Positions 35,209 to 44,640 of a DNA stretch of 44,640 nt are shown piece after piece. How positions within the stretch are numbered: position 1 is the stretch's first letter; each line of letters begins with the position of its first letter. Origin of the DNA: Polyangium sp. 15x6 (GTDB taxonomy: Bacteria > Myxococcota_A > Polyangia > Polyangiales > Polyangiaceae); the NCBI RefSeq assembly GCF_029960785.1, contig NZ_JASBQE010000098.1, forward strand, positions 1 through 44,640. Direction: 5' to 3'. Below the pieces are notes generated by a model. The model was not told the DNA's origin, searched no databases, and saw nothing but the letters and a program-made list of their open reading frames with translations. Position numbers and translations under genes: made by a program.

Positions 35209-35816
35209 GGCCCGCCGCATTCCTCTTGTTCGCGTTGGCCCTCGCGGGCTGCCGCGGCAACAAAAGCGAGGAGCCGCCGGTCCACGTCTTCGGCGACATG
35301 GACTGGCAGCCCAAGTACCAGTGGGGTGAGGCGAGCCCGTTCTTCGATGACGGTCGCGCGATGCGGCCGATCGTCGACGGGACGGTGCCGGTCGGCCACC
35401 TGGACGAGGACGACGCGTATCACCGCGGCAAGGACGCGAAGGGCGAGTTCGTCGCCCGCGTGCCGGTCGAGGTGGACGAGAAGGTCGTTCGTCGTGGCCA
35501 GGAGCGCTTCAACATCTACTGCGCGCCCTGCCACGACATGTCGGGCAGCGGCCGCGGGATGGTGGTGCAGCGCGGCTTCCCCCCGCCGGTCGAGCTCTCG
35601 TCGGATCGCGTCCGGACCATGCCGGACGGGCAGATCTTCGACACCATTTCGCACGGCGTCCGGAACATGCCGTCGTATCGCAAGCAGATCCCGGTGGCCG
35701 ACCGGTGGGCCATCGTCACGTGGGTGAGGGTGCTCGGCAAGAGCCAGCATGCCTCGATCGACGACGTGCCTGCCGAGAAGCGCAGCGCGATCGAGCCGGA
35801 AGGAGACGCGCAATGA
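35205..35816 (+). CDS. actE: Alternative complex III subunit ActE, monohaem lipoprotein
   Basis: A 203-residue lipoprotein cytochrome c. A signal with lipobox LALAGC is followed by one haem site CAPCH (in RFNIYCAPCHDMSGSGRG), with later Met residues (e.g. HGVRNMPSYRK) as candidate axial ligand. It carries electrons from ActA to the terminal oxidase. ATGA overlaps join it to actD and actF. Confidence 0.94.
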   Translation: MRPAAFLLFALALAGCRGNKSEEPPVHVFGDMDWQPKYQWGEASPFFDDGRAMRPIVDGTVPVGHLDEDDAYHRGKDAKGEFVARVPVEVDEKVVRRGQERFNIYCAPCHDMSGSGRGMVVQRGFPPPVELSSDRVRTMPDGQIFDTISHGVRNMPSYRKQIPVADRWAIVTWVRVLGKSQHASIDDVPAEKRSAIEPEGDAQ

Positions 35817-37048
35817 GCCAGGCGGCGGCGATGACCGCAGGTCGGGCCACGGGCGGCAAGGCCAAGACCGACGACGCCCGGAAGCTCCCGAAAGACGTGG
35901 GTGACACGCTCACGAAGGCGGGCATGGGGCTCGCTGTCGTGGGCGTGGCGGCGGCGGGCGCCGGTTATGCGATGGACGCGAAGCGATTCGCGTTCTCGTA
36001 TCTGATCGGCTTCCTGTTCGTCGCGACGATCGCGCTCGGCGGCCTGTTCTTCGTGCTGGTCCAGCACCTCGCGCGCGCGGGCTGGTCGGTGGCGGCGCGG
36101 CGGCAGATGGAGTGGCTCGCGGGCCTCCTCCCTGCGGTCGCGGTCCTCGCGATTCCGATCTTCCTCTGGGCGCACGACCTCTACCACCCCTGGATGGGGC
36201 CGCAGGCGGCGACGGATCCGATCCTGCAGAAGAAGGCGGGGTACCTGAACCCCTCGTTCTTCTATGGCCGGTCGGCGTTCTACCTCGTGGTGTGGGTGGC
36301 CCTCGGCCTCTACTTCATGCGCAATAGCCGGGCGCAGGACGAGAGCGGTGACCTCAAGCTCACCGAGAAGATGCAGACGGCGAGCGCGCCGGCGATGATC
36401 CTCTTCGCCCTGACGACGACGTTCGCGGCGTTCGACTGGGTGATGAGCCTCGACCCGCACTGGTACTCGACCATCTTCGGCGTGTACGTGTTCGCCGGGT
36501 GCGCCACGAGCTCGCTGTCGGTGCTCGCGCTCATCACGGTGCAGCTCCAGCAGCGCGGCTACTTCCGCAAGGTCAGCACGGTCGAGCACCGGCACGACAT
36601 CGGCAAGCTGCTCTTCGGGTTCATCGTCTTCTTCGCGTACATCGGCTTCTCGCAGTTCCTGCTGATCTGGTACGCCGACATCCCCGAGGAGACGATCTGG
36701 TATCACCACCGCTGGGACGACGCGGGCTGGGCGAAGGTGAGCCTCGCGATCTTCTTCGGCCACTTCCTGATCCCCTTCCTGCTCCTGCTCTCGCGGCATG
36801 CGAAGCGGCACGGGATGGTGCTCTCGCTCGGCGCGGTGATCATGCTGGTCATGCACTACGTCGACCTCTACTGGCTCGTCATGCCGACGTTCGACCACCA
36901 CTTCCACTTCAGCGTGGTGGACATCTGCGGCCTGCTCGGACCGCTCGGCATCGCGGCGTTCCTGGTCGCGCGGCAGGCTGCGCAGGGCCCGCTCTACCCG
37001 CTCCGTGATCCTCGGCTCGCCGAGACCGTGAAGGTGGACAATCCATGA
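35813..37048 (+). CDS. actF: Alternative complex III subunit ActF
   Basis: A 411-residue integral membrane protein with about ten helices, homologous to ActC (NrfD-like) but smaller. Recognisable segments are GWSVAARRQMEWLAGLLPAV and HDLYHPWMG, YLNPSFFYGRSAFYLVVW, and IPFLLLLSRHAKR. Together with ActC it frames the quinol site and a possible proton path. An N-terminal about 35-residue polar extension is seen. The end overlaps the next gene by ATGA. Confidence 0.94.
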   Translation: MSQAAAMTAGRATGGKAKTDDARKLPKDVGDTLTKAGMGLAVVGVAAAGAGYAMDAKRFAFSYLIGFLFVATIALGGLFFVLVQHLARAGWSVAARRQMEWLAGLLPAVAVLAIPIFLWAHDLYHPWMGPQAATDPILQKKAGYLNPSFFYGRSAFYLVVWVALGLYFMRNSRAQDESGDLKLTEKMQTASAPAMILFALTTTFAAFDWVMSLDPHWYSTIFGVYVFAGCATSSLSVLALITVQLQQRGYFRKVSTVEHRHDIGKLLFGFIVFFAYIGFSQFLLIWYADIPEETIWYHHRWDDAGWAKVSLAIFFGHFLIPFLLLLSRHAKRHGMVLSLGAVIMLVMHYVDLYWLVMPTFDHHFHFSVVDICGLLGPLGIAAFLVARQAAQGPLYPLRDPRLAETVKVDNP

Positions 37049-37710
37049 GCAAGAAGAAGAAGAAGAACCAGGGCCGCGCGGAGTCCGCTGCCGAGGAGAC
37101 CTCGAAGGTGTCCTCGGACAACGACGAGTCCACCTCCGAGGAGCGCGAGGACGGCGCGGAGTCGAGCGCGCACGCCGAGGAGCACGACGCTCACGGCGAG
37201 GCGCACGAGGGTGGTCACGGGCACGGCGGGCACGACCCGGTGGAGGATGACAGGCCGCGCAACGGCCTCATCACCCTCATCACGGTCATCACCTGCGTGG
37301 TCGTGGTGATCCTCTGCGTCGCGGTGCGCGAGATCTTCAACTACTACGTGGATCGCGAGCTCCACGACAAGGTCCTCTCGCTGCAATCGAGTGACCTTCG
37401 GGCTCTTCGCGCCTCCGAGCAGCAGAAGCTCACGCATTACCAGTGGGTGAGCAAGAAGGACGGCGTCGTGCGGATCCCGACGGATCGCGCTGTCGAGCTG
37501 ACGATCGCGGGGTATCGGCAGCCGCCCGTGGCCCCGCCTCTGAAGGAGGAGCCGGCCCCCACGCCCCAGCAGGACAAGCCCGAGGAGAACAAGGGCGAGA
37601 ACAAGGGCGAGGAGAAGAAGGACGGCGCCAAGGTCGAGGAGAAGGGCGACAAGAAGGGCGAATCCACGGATACTAAGCCCGAGGACAAGCCCAAGGAGCC
37701 CAAGAAGTGA
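37045..37710 (+). CDS. Membrane protein of the complex III-oxidase operon, His-rich N-terminus
   Basis: A 221-residue single-span protein I cannot match to a named subunit. The N-terminus is lysine-rich, then acidic and His-rich (HAEEHDAHGEAHEGGHGHGG). One helix (LITLITVITCVVVVILCVAV) is followed by a domain with the motif YQWVSKKDGVVRIPTDRAVE, and the C-terminal about 55 residues are low-complexity Lys/Glu/Pro. Proteins with a W-x-x-x-x-GVVRIPIDRA motif often sit beside SCO in such operons. It overlaps actF (ATGA) and the SCO gene (1 nt), so it belongs to the operon, perhaps in oxidase assembly. Confidence 0.8.
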   Translation: MSKKKKKNQGRAESAAEETSKVSSDNDESTSEEREDGAESSAHAEEHDAHGEAHEGGHGHGGHDPVEDDRPRNGLITLITVITCVVVVILCVAVREIFNYYVDRELHDKVLSLQSSDLRALRASEQQKLTHYQWVSKKDGVVRIPTDRAVELTIAGYRQPPVAPPLKEEPAPTPQQDKPEENKGENKGEEKKDGAKVEEKGDKKGESTDTKPEDKPKEPKK

Positions 37711-38564
37711 TGGTTCGTCCGGGCCGCTTCCTTATGTTCGTCGCTGCCGCGCTCACGGCGGCCGTGGTCACGCTTGCGCCGGTAACGCCTGCGCTCGCGG
37801 GGGATCCGGCGCTGCCGAAGGAGCTCGAGGGCGTGGATATCGAGGAGCGACCCGGCGCCGTCCTTCCGGCGGACACGAAGCTCCGCGATCAAGCGGGGAA
37901 CGACGTCACGCTGGGCGGCTACCTCGACGGCACGCACCCGGTGATCCTGGTGCTCGCGTATTACGAGTGTCCGATGCTCTGCTCGCTGGTCGTGAACGGC
38001 CTGATGCAGGGCATGAAGGGCCTCGCCTGGACGGCGGGCAAGGAGTACCGCGTCGTCGTCGTCAGCATCGATCCCCGCGATACCCCCGAGGCGGCCCGCA
38101 AGAAGCGCGATTCGTACATCGGCGCGTATGGCCGGCCCGTGGCGGAGCGGGGATGGGATTTCCTGGTGGGGGAGGATGCCCAGGTGCGTCGCGTGGCCGA
38201 CGCGGTGGGCTTCCGGTACCGCTGGGAAGAGGCGACGCAGCAGTACGCGCACGCGGCGGGCGTCTTCGTGTTCACGCCCGAGGGCAAGCTCTCGCGGACG
38301 CTGTACGGGCTCAATTACAGCGCGAAGGACCTCGAGCTCTCGCTGCTCGAGGCGTCGCAGGGCAAGCTCGCGTCCGCGTGGGGTCGCGTGCTCCTGTTCT
38401 GCTTTCATTACGATCCCGCAGAAAACAAGTACGTCCTCGCGACGAGGCGTCTGATGAAGGCGGGCGGTGCGTTCACGGTGCTGGGCCTCGGAGGCATGCT
38501 CCTCGGGTTCTGGCGGCGTGAGCGTCGTCGCGCGTCGAAGTCGGCGGATGGAGCTCTGGCATGA
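37710..38564 (+). CDS. SCO1/SenC copper chaperone
   Basis: A 284-residue thioredoxin-fold protein that delivers copper to the CuA site of oxidase subunit II. A signal peptide (to about residue 30) is followed by ECPMLCSLVVNGLMQGMKG, with Cu-binding Cys87 and Cys91, and a His in YAHAAGVFVF near 178, the third copper ligand. A C-terminal membrane helix (FTVLGLGGMLLGFW) with an RRERRR end adds a second anchor, which is less usual. The ATG is preferred to a GTG one codon earlier; TGATG overlap with the preceding gene. Confidence 0.9.
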   Translation: MVRPGRFLMFVAAALTAAVVTLAPVTPALAGDPALPKELEGVDIEERPGAVLPADTKLRDQAGNDVTLGGYLDGTHPVILVLAYYECPMLCSLVVNGLMQGMKGLAWTAGKEYRVVVVSIDPRDTPEAARKKRDSYIGAYGRPVAERGWDFLVGEDAQVRRVADAVGFRYRWEEATQQYAHAAGVFVFTPEGKLSRTLYGLNYSAKDLELSLLEASQGKLASAWGRVLLFCFHYDPAENKYVLATRRLMKAGGAFTVLGLGGMLLGFWRRERRRASKSADGALA

Positions 38565-39517
38565 GGTTGGATCCGATCGAACTCGGCTCGTTCTGGATGC
38601 CGAAACAGTCTTCGACGATCGCAGAGGAAATCGATACTGCGTACTACATCGTCTACTGGCTGGATGTCGTGATGTTCGTTGCCCTGATGGGGGCGCTCGC
38701 GTACTTCATGTACAAGTACAAGCGACGCGGCCCGAAGGACAAGCTCAGCGACGTCACCCACAGCACGACGCTCGAGATTTCCTGGACCATCATCCCGACG
38801 ATCCTCGTGATCGGCCTCTTCTTCGTGGGCCTCAAGGGCTGGATGAAGGCGATGGTCGCGCCGGGCAATGCGCTCGAGATCCGCACGACGGCGGAGATGT
38901 ACATGTGGACGTTCACGTACCCGAACGGGAACGTGAGCGTGAACGAGCTCGTGGTGCCCAAGGGCCAGCCCGTGAAGCTCATCATGAGCTCCAAGGATGT
39001 CCTCCACAGCTTCTTCGTGCCCGAATTCCGGGTGAAGCAGGACGTCGTCCCGGGCATGTACACGACGGTCTGGTTCGAGGCCACGGAGAACCGCGATACC
39101 ATCCTGTTCTGCACGGAGTATTGCGGCGTCGGCCATTCGGACATGATGGCCAAGGTTCTGGTGCTCGATAAGCCCGAGTACGACCAGTGGCAGGAGACGG
39201 GCCTCAAGCCCGGGGAGAAGCCGCTTCCCCCGGCGGAGCTCGGCAAGAAGCTCTACGCGACGCGTAGCTGCAACACCTGCCATTCGCTCGATGGGTCGCG
39301 CATCCAGGGCCCCACGTTCAAGGGGGTCTTTGGTCGGACGGAGCAGATCGCGGATGGTTCGTCGGTCAAGGTCGACGAGAACTACATCCGCGAGAGCTTG
39401 CTCGAGCCGAACAAGAAGGTGGTCCAGGGGTATCCGGCGGTCATGCCGACCTACAAGGGCCTGCTCAAGGAAACGGACATCGACGCGATCATCGCGTACC
39501 TGAAGACGGTGCAGTAG
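38561..39517 (+). CDS. coxB: Cytochrome c oxidase subunit II, caa3-type
   Basis: A 318-residue membrane-anchored subunit. Two transmembrane helices are followed by a cupredoxin with CuA ligands: Cys184, Cys188, His192 and Met195 in CTEYCGVGHSDM, and an earlier His in DVLHSFFVPEF. A fused C-terminal cytochrome c carries CNTCH (237-241) and a probable Met ligand in AVMPTYKG. It accepts electrons from ActE or another cytochrome and passes them to subunit I. ATGA overlap with the SCO gene. Confidence 0.94.
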   Translation: MRLDPIELGSFWMPKQSSTIAEEIDTAYYIVYWLDVVMFVALMGALAYFMYKYKRRGPKDKLSDVTHSTTLEISWTIIPTILVIGLFFVGLKGWMKAMVAPGNALEIRTTAEMYMWTFTYPNGNVSVNELVVPKGQPVKLIMSSKDVLHSFFVPEFRVKQDVVPGMYTTVWFEATENRDTILFCTEYCGVGHSDMMAKVLVLDKPEYDQWQETGLKPGEKPLPPAELGKKLYATRSCNTCHSLDGSRIQGPTFKGVFGRTEQIADGSSVKVDENYIRESLLEPNKKVVQGYPAVMPTYKGLLKETDIDAIIAYLKTVQ

Positions 39518-39535
39518 GGAATCGGAGGCTCGATC

Positions 39536-41172
<1,637 letters not shown>

Positions 41173-41173
<1 letters not shown>

Positions 41174-41853
41174 TGAGCGCGAAAGCCGAGGCTTTGGGCG
41201 GCGCCGGGGAGAGCAAGCTCTCCCCCCAGTTCCACGTCGCCCACCACTTCGACAAGGCAGACACCCAGTTCGACGCAGGTCGAATGGGCGTGTGGCTCTT
41301 CCTGGTGACGGAGATCCTGCTGTTCGGCGGCTTGTTCTGCGCCTTCGCCATCTTCCGTAGCAAGTACTTCCCGTCGTTCGTCGAGGCGCACCACCACCTC
41401 GACCGCGTGATGGGCGGCATCAACACCATCGTGCTCATCACGTCGAGCTTCACGATGGCGCTCGCCGTCCGCTCCGCGCAGAAGAACGAGACCAAGAAGA
41501 CGACGCTCCTGCTCGCGATCACCCTCGCGTGCGCGGCGGGCTTCCTCGTGGTCAAGTACTTCGAGTACAGCCACAAGATCCACGACGGGCTCCTGCCCGG
41601 CGGGAACTTCACGGCGGCGGATTTCGCCTCGGGTCACCCGGGCATCTTCTTCGCCATCTACTTCATGATGACCGGGATCCACGGCGTGCACGTGGTCATC
41701 GGCATGGGCCTCATCCTCTGGATCCTCCTCCGGAACCAGAAGAACGAGTTCTCCAGCCGCTACTACGCGCCCGTCGAGAACGTGGGCCTTTACTGGCACC
41801 TCGTCGACCTCGTCTGGATCTTCCTCTTCCCGCTCCTTTACCTGGTCGGCTGA
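41173..41853 (+). CDS. coxC: Cytochrome c oxidase subunit III
   Basis: A 226-residue protein with about five helices. Family landmarks include GVWLFLVTEILLFGGLFCAF, YFEYSHKIHDGLLPG, FFAIYFMMTGIHGVHVVIGM and VENVGLYWHLVDLVWIFLFP. It stabilises subunit I and the proton uptake path. The ATG at 41173 overlaps the coxA stop (TGATG) and has a GAGGAG box. Confidence 0.94.
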
Positions 41854-41873
41854 TCCCCGGAGCAGAGCGCACC

Positions 41874-42383
41874 ATGAGCACTTCGCACGCAGAGCACGAC
41901 CACGGTCACGGTCACGGAAGCGCGAACGGCGATCACGTTCCGCACGTCCTGCCGTTCAAGGTCTACATCGGCACGTTCGCCACGCTGCTCTTCCTCACGG
42001 TCGTCACCGTGGCGGCGAGCTACGTGGACATCGGTCACACGGGCAACCTGATCGTCGCCCTCTTGATCGCCACGATCAAGGCGTCGGTCGTCGCGCTCAT
42101 CTTCATGCACCTCAAGTGGGACCATAAGTTCCACGGGATCATCTTCGTCTCCGCGCTCATCTTCCTCGCGGTCTTCATCGGCATCACGATGAGCGACACG
42201 GAGTTCCGCGGCGAAGCCGAGTCGATCGAGGCGCATAACCCGGTCGATCTGAAGGACCCGTTCAAGGCCCAGCGCACCGGCGACGTCGCCATCCCCAAGG
42301 AGGCGGCTGCGCCCGCCGCCGCCGGCTCGGCCGCTCCGGCCGCCGGTTCGGCCGCCCCGGCCGTGACCCCCGCCAAGCACTGA
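41874..42383 (+). CDS. Cytochrome c oxidase subunit IV (COX4_pro type)
   Basis: A 169-residue small membrane subunit with a His-rich N-terminus (HAEHDHGHGHGSANGDHVPH), a core helix trio (YIGTFATLLFLTVVTVAASY; LIVALLIATIKASVVALIFM; IIFVSALIFLAVFIGITM) and an Ala/Pro-rich tail. It closes the respiratory operon, 20 nt after coxC. Confidence 0.9.
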   Translation: MSTSHAEHDHGHGHGSANGDHVPHVLPFKVYIGTFATLLFLTVVTVAASYVDIGHTGNLIVALLIATIKASVVALIFMHLKWDHKFHGIIFVSALIFLAVFIGITMSDTEFRGEAESIEAHNPVDLKDPFKAQRTGDVAIPKEAAAPAAAGSAAPAAGSAAPAVTPAKH

Positions 42384-42405
42384 GTCTTTCCCTCCCGCCC
42401 TTCGA

Positions 42406-42434
42406 GGGCTTGGCTCGCCAAACGAGCTGAGCCC
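42406..42434 (+). terminator. Possible hairpin terminator of the oxidase operon
   Basis: Stem GGGCT-TG-GCTCG with loop CCAAA and matching CGAGC-TG-AGCCC, 22 nt after the subunit IV stop. It lacks a T-run, so if it is a terminator it is atypical or Rho-assisted. The histidine kinase gene begins 75 nt further on. Confidence 0.4.
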
Positions 42435-42508
42435 CCAGCCTCCCTCGCGCTCCTTCAACCGCGAACCGCTCGACACCGGGTTCGGACTCGCCATAGTCTT
42501 CCGACCCG

Positions 42509-43855
42509 ATGTCGGCCCGTGTCTCCGTTCCCCCCATCGCCGTCGTCGAGCCGGGGACGGCGCGCGCGGCGGGTGGTGTACCCGCGGGCGTACGGGCCGT
42601 CCTTTCGAGCGCGGATCCGATCCCCGAGGGGACCGCGGCGCGGTGGCTGATCCAGCTCCGCTGGCTCGCGATCCTCGGCATGGGCGCGACCACGGCGACC
42701 GGAAAATGGTTCGTCCCGGATCTCGCGGTCACGCCGGTGTTCCTGATCCTCGGCTTGCTCGTGATCCTGAACGGCGCGTTCGCGCTCGTTCTCGGCCGCA
42801 TCCGCGGGCATGAGCAGCGCCTCGTCGCCGGGCAGATCACGTTCGACGTGCTCGCCCTCGGCGCTGTGCTCTGGGTCACGGGCGGCACGGGAAACCCGTT
42901 CGCCGCGTTCCTCGTGTTTCAGATCGCCCTCGCAGGTCTGCTCAGCGGCGGCCGCGCCATCCTCGCGATCGCGGGCCTGACCGTGGCCGTCGGCGCGCTC
43001 GTCTCGTTCGCCGATCCGCTGCCGCTCGCCTCGGCGCCGCTCGGTAAGGAGCGTGTCCACCACCTCGGCGCGTTCGTCTCGCTCGCGACCGTGGCTGGTT
43101 TCCTCGGCGTGTTCCTGTCCGTGTACGCGCGGCGGCTCGACGAGCTCCGGCAACGTTCGCTCCGCAACGACAAACTCGCGATGCTCGGCCGCGTGGTCGG
43201 CGGCATGTCGCACGAGCTCTCGACGCCGCTCGCCACGATCCTGCTCGCCGGGCGCGAGCTCTCGGAGCTCACGAAGGACGTTTCGCCCGACGCCTCCGAG
43301 CTCGCGCGTACGATCGCGGGCGAGGCGCAGCGGGCGAGCGACATCATCGGCCTCGTCCGTGGGTACATCCGGCCCGATCAGCGGTGCGAGGAGGTCGAGC
43401 TCGGCAAGCTGGTCATGGAGATGGCGGGGCGTGAGCTCCGGCGGCTCGCGTACCGGGGCGAGATCACGATCGACGCGCCCGAGCCGGTGCACGTGACGGT
43501 CATGCCTGCGGGGCTCTTGCAGGTGCTGGTGAACGTCCTGACGAACGCGACCGAGGCGATGGTGCGGACGGCGAAGCCGGAAATCGCGATCGTGGTGCGG
43601 GACGGCGGCGATCACGCCGAGATCGTGATCGCCGACAATGGGCCGGGGTTTGCGCCGGAGATCCTCGCGCGGCTCGGCGAGCCGTTCCAGACGACGAAGG
43701 AGCGCGAGGGGGGGATGGGGCTCGGGCTCTACGTGAGCTCGGTGCTGCTCGATCGGATGAACGGCACGTTGAGTGTGGACAATGGGGCCGAGGGCGGGGC
43801 AAGAGTGATGATCCGGCTCGCGCGCCGTGTGGCGTCGCGTGACTCGGAGGTGTGA
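42509..43855 (+). CDS. RegB/PrrB-like redox sensor histidine kinase
   Basis: A 448-residue membrane sensor. Six or so N-terminal helices contain VTGGTGNPFAAFLVF (123-137), the GGxxNPF quinone-binding motif of RegB. The phosphoacceptor is His235 in GGMSHELSTPLATI; the ATPase has NVLTNATEAM, IADNGPGF and GGMGLGLYV. RegB's redox cysteine, about 40 residues after the His, aligns by eye with Ala276, so its regulation would rest on quinone sensing. It probably senses the redox state of the quinone pool used by the upstream operon. It ends 2 nt before the regulator gene. Confidence 0.87.
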   Translation: MSARVSVPPIAVVEPGTARAAGGVPAGVRAVLSSADPIPEGTAARWLIQLRWLAILGMGATTATGKWFVPDLAVTPVFLILGLLVILNGAFALVLGRIRGHEQRLVAGQITFDVLALGAVLWVTGGTGNPFAAFLVFQIALAGLLSGGRAILAIAGLTVAVGALVSFADPLPLASAPLGKERVHHLGAFVSLATVAGFLGVFLSVYARRLDELRQRSLRNDKLAMLGRVVGGMSHELSTPLATILLAGRELSELTKDVSPDASELARTIAGEAQRASDIIGLVRGYIRPDQRCEEVELGKLVMEMAGRELRRLAYRGEITIDAPEPVHVTVMPAGLLQVLVNVLTNATEAMVRTAKPEIAIVVRDGGDHAEIVIADNGPGFAPEILARLGEPFQTTKEREGGMGLGLYVSSVLLDRMNGTLSVDNGAEGGARVMIRLARRVASRDSEV

Positions 43856-43857
43856 GG

Positions 43858-44406
43858 ATGCCTCGCAAGATCGAGACGGCGCTGCTCATCGACGACGACG
43901 ACGCATTTCGCACGACGCTCCAGGGCGCGATGCGGCGGCGCGGGGTGCAGGCGCGGACGGCGGCGACGGTGGAGGAGGGGGTCGTCGCGCTGGAGGACGC
44001 GCCCGTGGATCTCGTGGTCGTCGATTACCGCATGCCGCGCGTCGACGGGCTCTCGGCCTTGCCGCGATTGCGACGGCTTTGCCCGGAGGCGGCGATCGTG
44101 ATGCTCACGGGATTCGGGGACATCCCGCTCGCGGTGGCGGCGGTGCGCGAGGGCGCGGATACGCTGCTGACGAAGCCGATCGACGCGGATCGATTGCTGC
44201 GCGAGGCGACGGTCTTGTTCGAGCGCCCGCGCGCGCCGTTTTCGGGGGCGCCGCCGTCGAGCCGCACGACGTACAAGCTCGACGAGCTCGAGCGCGACGC
44301 GATCAACGCCGCGCTCAAGGATTCGGGGGGGGTGATTGCGGTGGCAGCCAAGCTGCTCGGGATCGATCGCCGGACGCTCCAGCGGAAATTGAAGAAATCG
44401 TCCTGA
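43858..44406 (+). CDS. RegA/PrrA-like response regulator
   Basis: A 182-residue regulator, about RegA length. The receiver domain has acidic residues 12-15 (IDDDD), phospho-acceptor Asp56 (VVVDYRMP), Thr84 and Lys106. A Pro-rich hinge (RPRAPFSGAPPSSR, 123-136) leads to a Fis-like helix-turn-helix (AKLLGIDRRTLQRKLKK) nearly identical in kind to RegA/ActR. It is the partner of the adjacent kinase, and respiratory genes are the expected targets. The ATG is preceded by GGAGG 7 nt upstream; a GTG two codons earlier overlaps the kinase. Confidence 0.9.
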   Translation: MPRKIETALLIDDDDAFRTTLQGAMRRRGVQARTAATVEEGVVALEDAPVDLVVVDYRMPRVDGLSALPRLRRLCPEAAIVMLTGFGDIPLAVAAVREGADTLLTKPIDADRLLREATVLFERPRAPFSGAPPSSRTTYKLDELERDAINAALKDSGGVIAVAAKLLGIDRRTLQRKLKKSS

Positions 44407-44411
44407 TGATA

Positions 44412-44640
44412 ACGTAGCGCCGGGGTTTCACCCCGGACCCGACCAGGGGTTGTCCACCCCTGGACCCGGACCAGCGCAAGCGCTGGACTCGGGGTCGATG
44501 AACTGCGCGGAGCGCAGTTCATCGAACGGGCCAGGTCAAGACCGGCGAGCGACTTTGCCAACCAAAACAGCGGCGTGACATTTCACCTGGCAACGTTCTG
44601 CCTGGTCTTGCCACCGGCCGTGGGTTGTAAAGCGCGGACC
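44412..44640. repeat. Dispersed palindromic hairpin-mosaic element, copy D (cut by window edge)
   Basis: It begins ACGTAGCGCCGGGG 6 nt after the response-regulator stop. Stems are CCGGGGT-TTC-ACCCCGG, CCAGCGC-AA-GCGCTGG and a perfect hairpin at 44495-44525 (14-bp arms, GGA loop). The centre carries GGCCAGGTCAAGACC and its inverted relative near 44601-44616. A second long hairpin seems to start at the window edge (GTTGTAAAGCGCG), so the element continues beyond. Confidence 0.85.

Overview
This 44.6-kb window is very GC-rich, with G or C at most third codon positions, and many genes start at GTG or TTG. Its gene content (a giant Ser/Thr kinase-cyclase-AAA-TPR protein, sigma-54 activator, many lipoproteins, NHLP-type leader peptide, alternative complex III with caa3 oxidase) points to a myxobacterium, probably Polyangiales (Polyangium/Sorangium-like). 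That placement is inference from gene content. No rRNA, tRNA, CRISPR array or intact insertion sequence was seen.

Layout. 1-3000: a run of stem-loops at the left edge, an ATP-grasp enzyme, uridine kinase, and a hibernation factor fused to a cold-shock domain. 3065-7246: the kinase/degenerate-cyclase/AAA/TPR regulator. 7247-8182: a gene-free stretch of hairpin-rich repeats. 8183-15253: di-haem peroxidase divergent from a GAF/sigma-54 activator, two lipoproteins, a SIMPL-domain protein and a secreted beta-propeller. 15308-19179: two related ATP-grasp ligases around an SbnB-like ornithine-cyclodeaminase-family gene, a small putative biosynthetic locus. 19145-21708: a compact minus-strand operon of an AAA/ABC-type ATPase, a possible TOPRIM-like protein and an unknown protein, which is a candidate defence system. 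21780-22054: a three-and-a-bit copy 85/86-bp tandem repeat. 22128-29248: a divergent TrpD-like protein, an NHLP-type leader peptide, a flavin-dependent halogenase, an S53 peptidase with an altered catalytic Asp, a haem-oxygenase-like oxidase and an Asp/Asn beta-hydroxylase-like protein. Together these look like an undescribed RiPP-type tailoring cluster.

29510-42383 is a compact respiratory operon: alternative complex III (actABCDEF), a small His-rich membrane protein, a SCO copper chaperone and caa3-type cytochrome oxidase (coxBACD), mostly joined by 1-8 nt overlaps. Quinol electrons would pass through ActB/ActA/ActE to the CuA/haem-c subunit II and then to O2. A RegB/RegA (PrrBA)-like redox two-component pair follows at 42509-44406 and may regulate the operon.

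A dispersed non-coding element of about 310-355 bp occurs at 7268-7580, 13615-13940, 23646-24000 and 44412 to the right window edge. A single stray hairpin lies at 7972-8000 and a possible relative at 33-127. Each full copy is a mosaic of local hairpins whose arms change in compensated pairs between copies, and every full copy abuts a gene's 3' end. This element and the putative RiPP cluster are the two most interesting signals.
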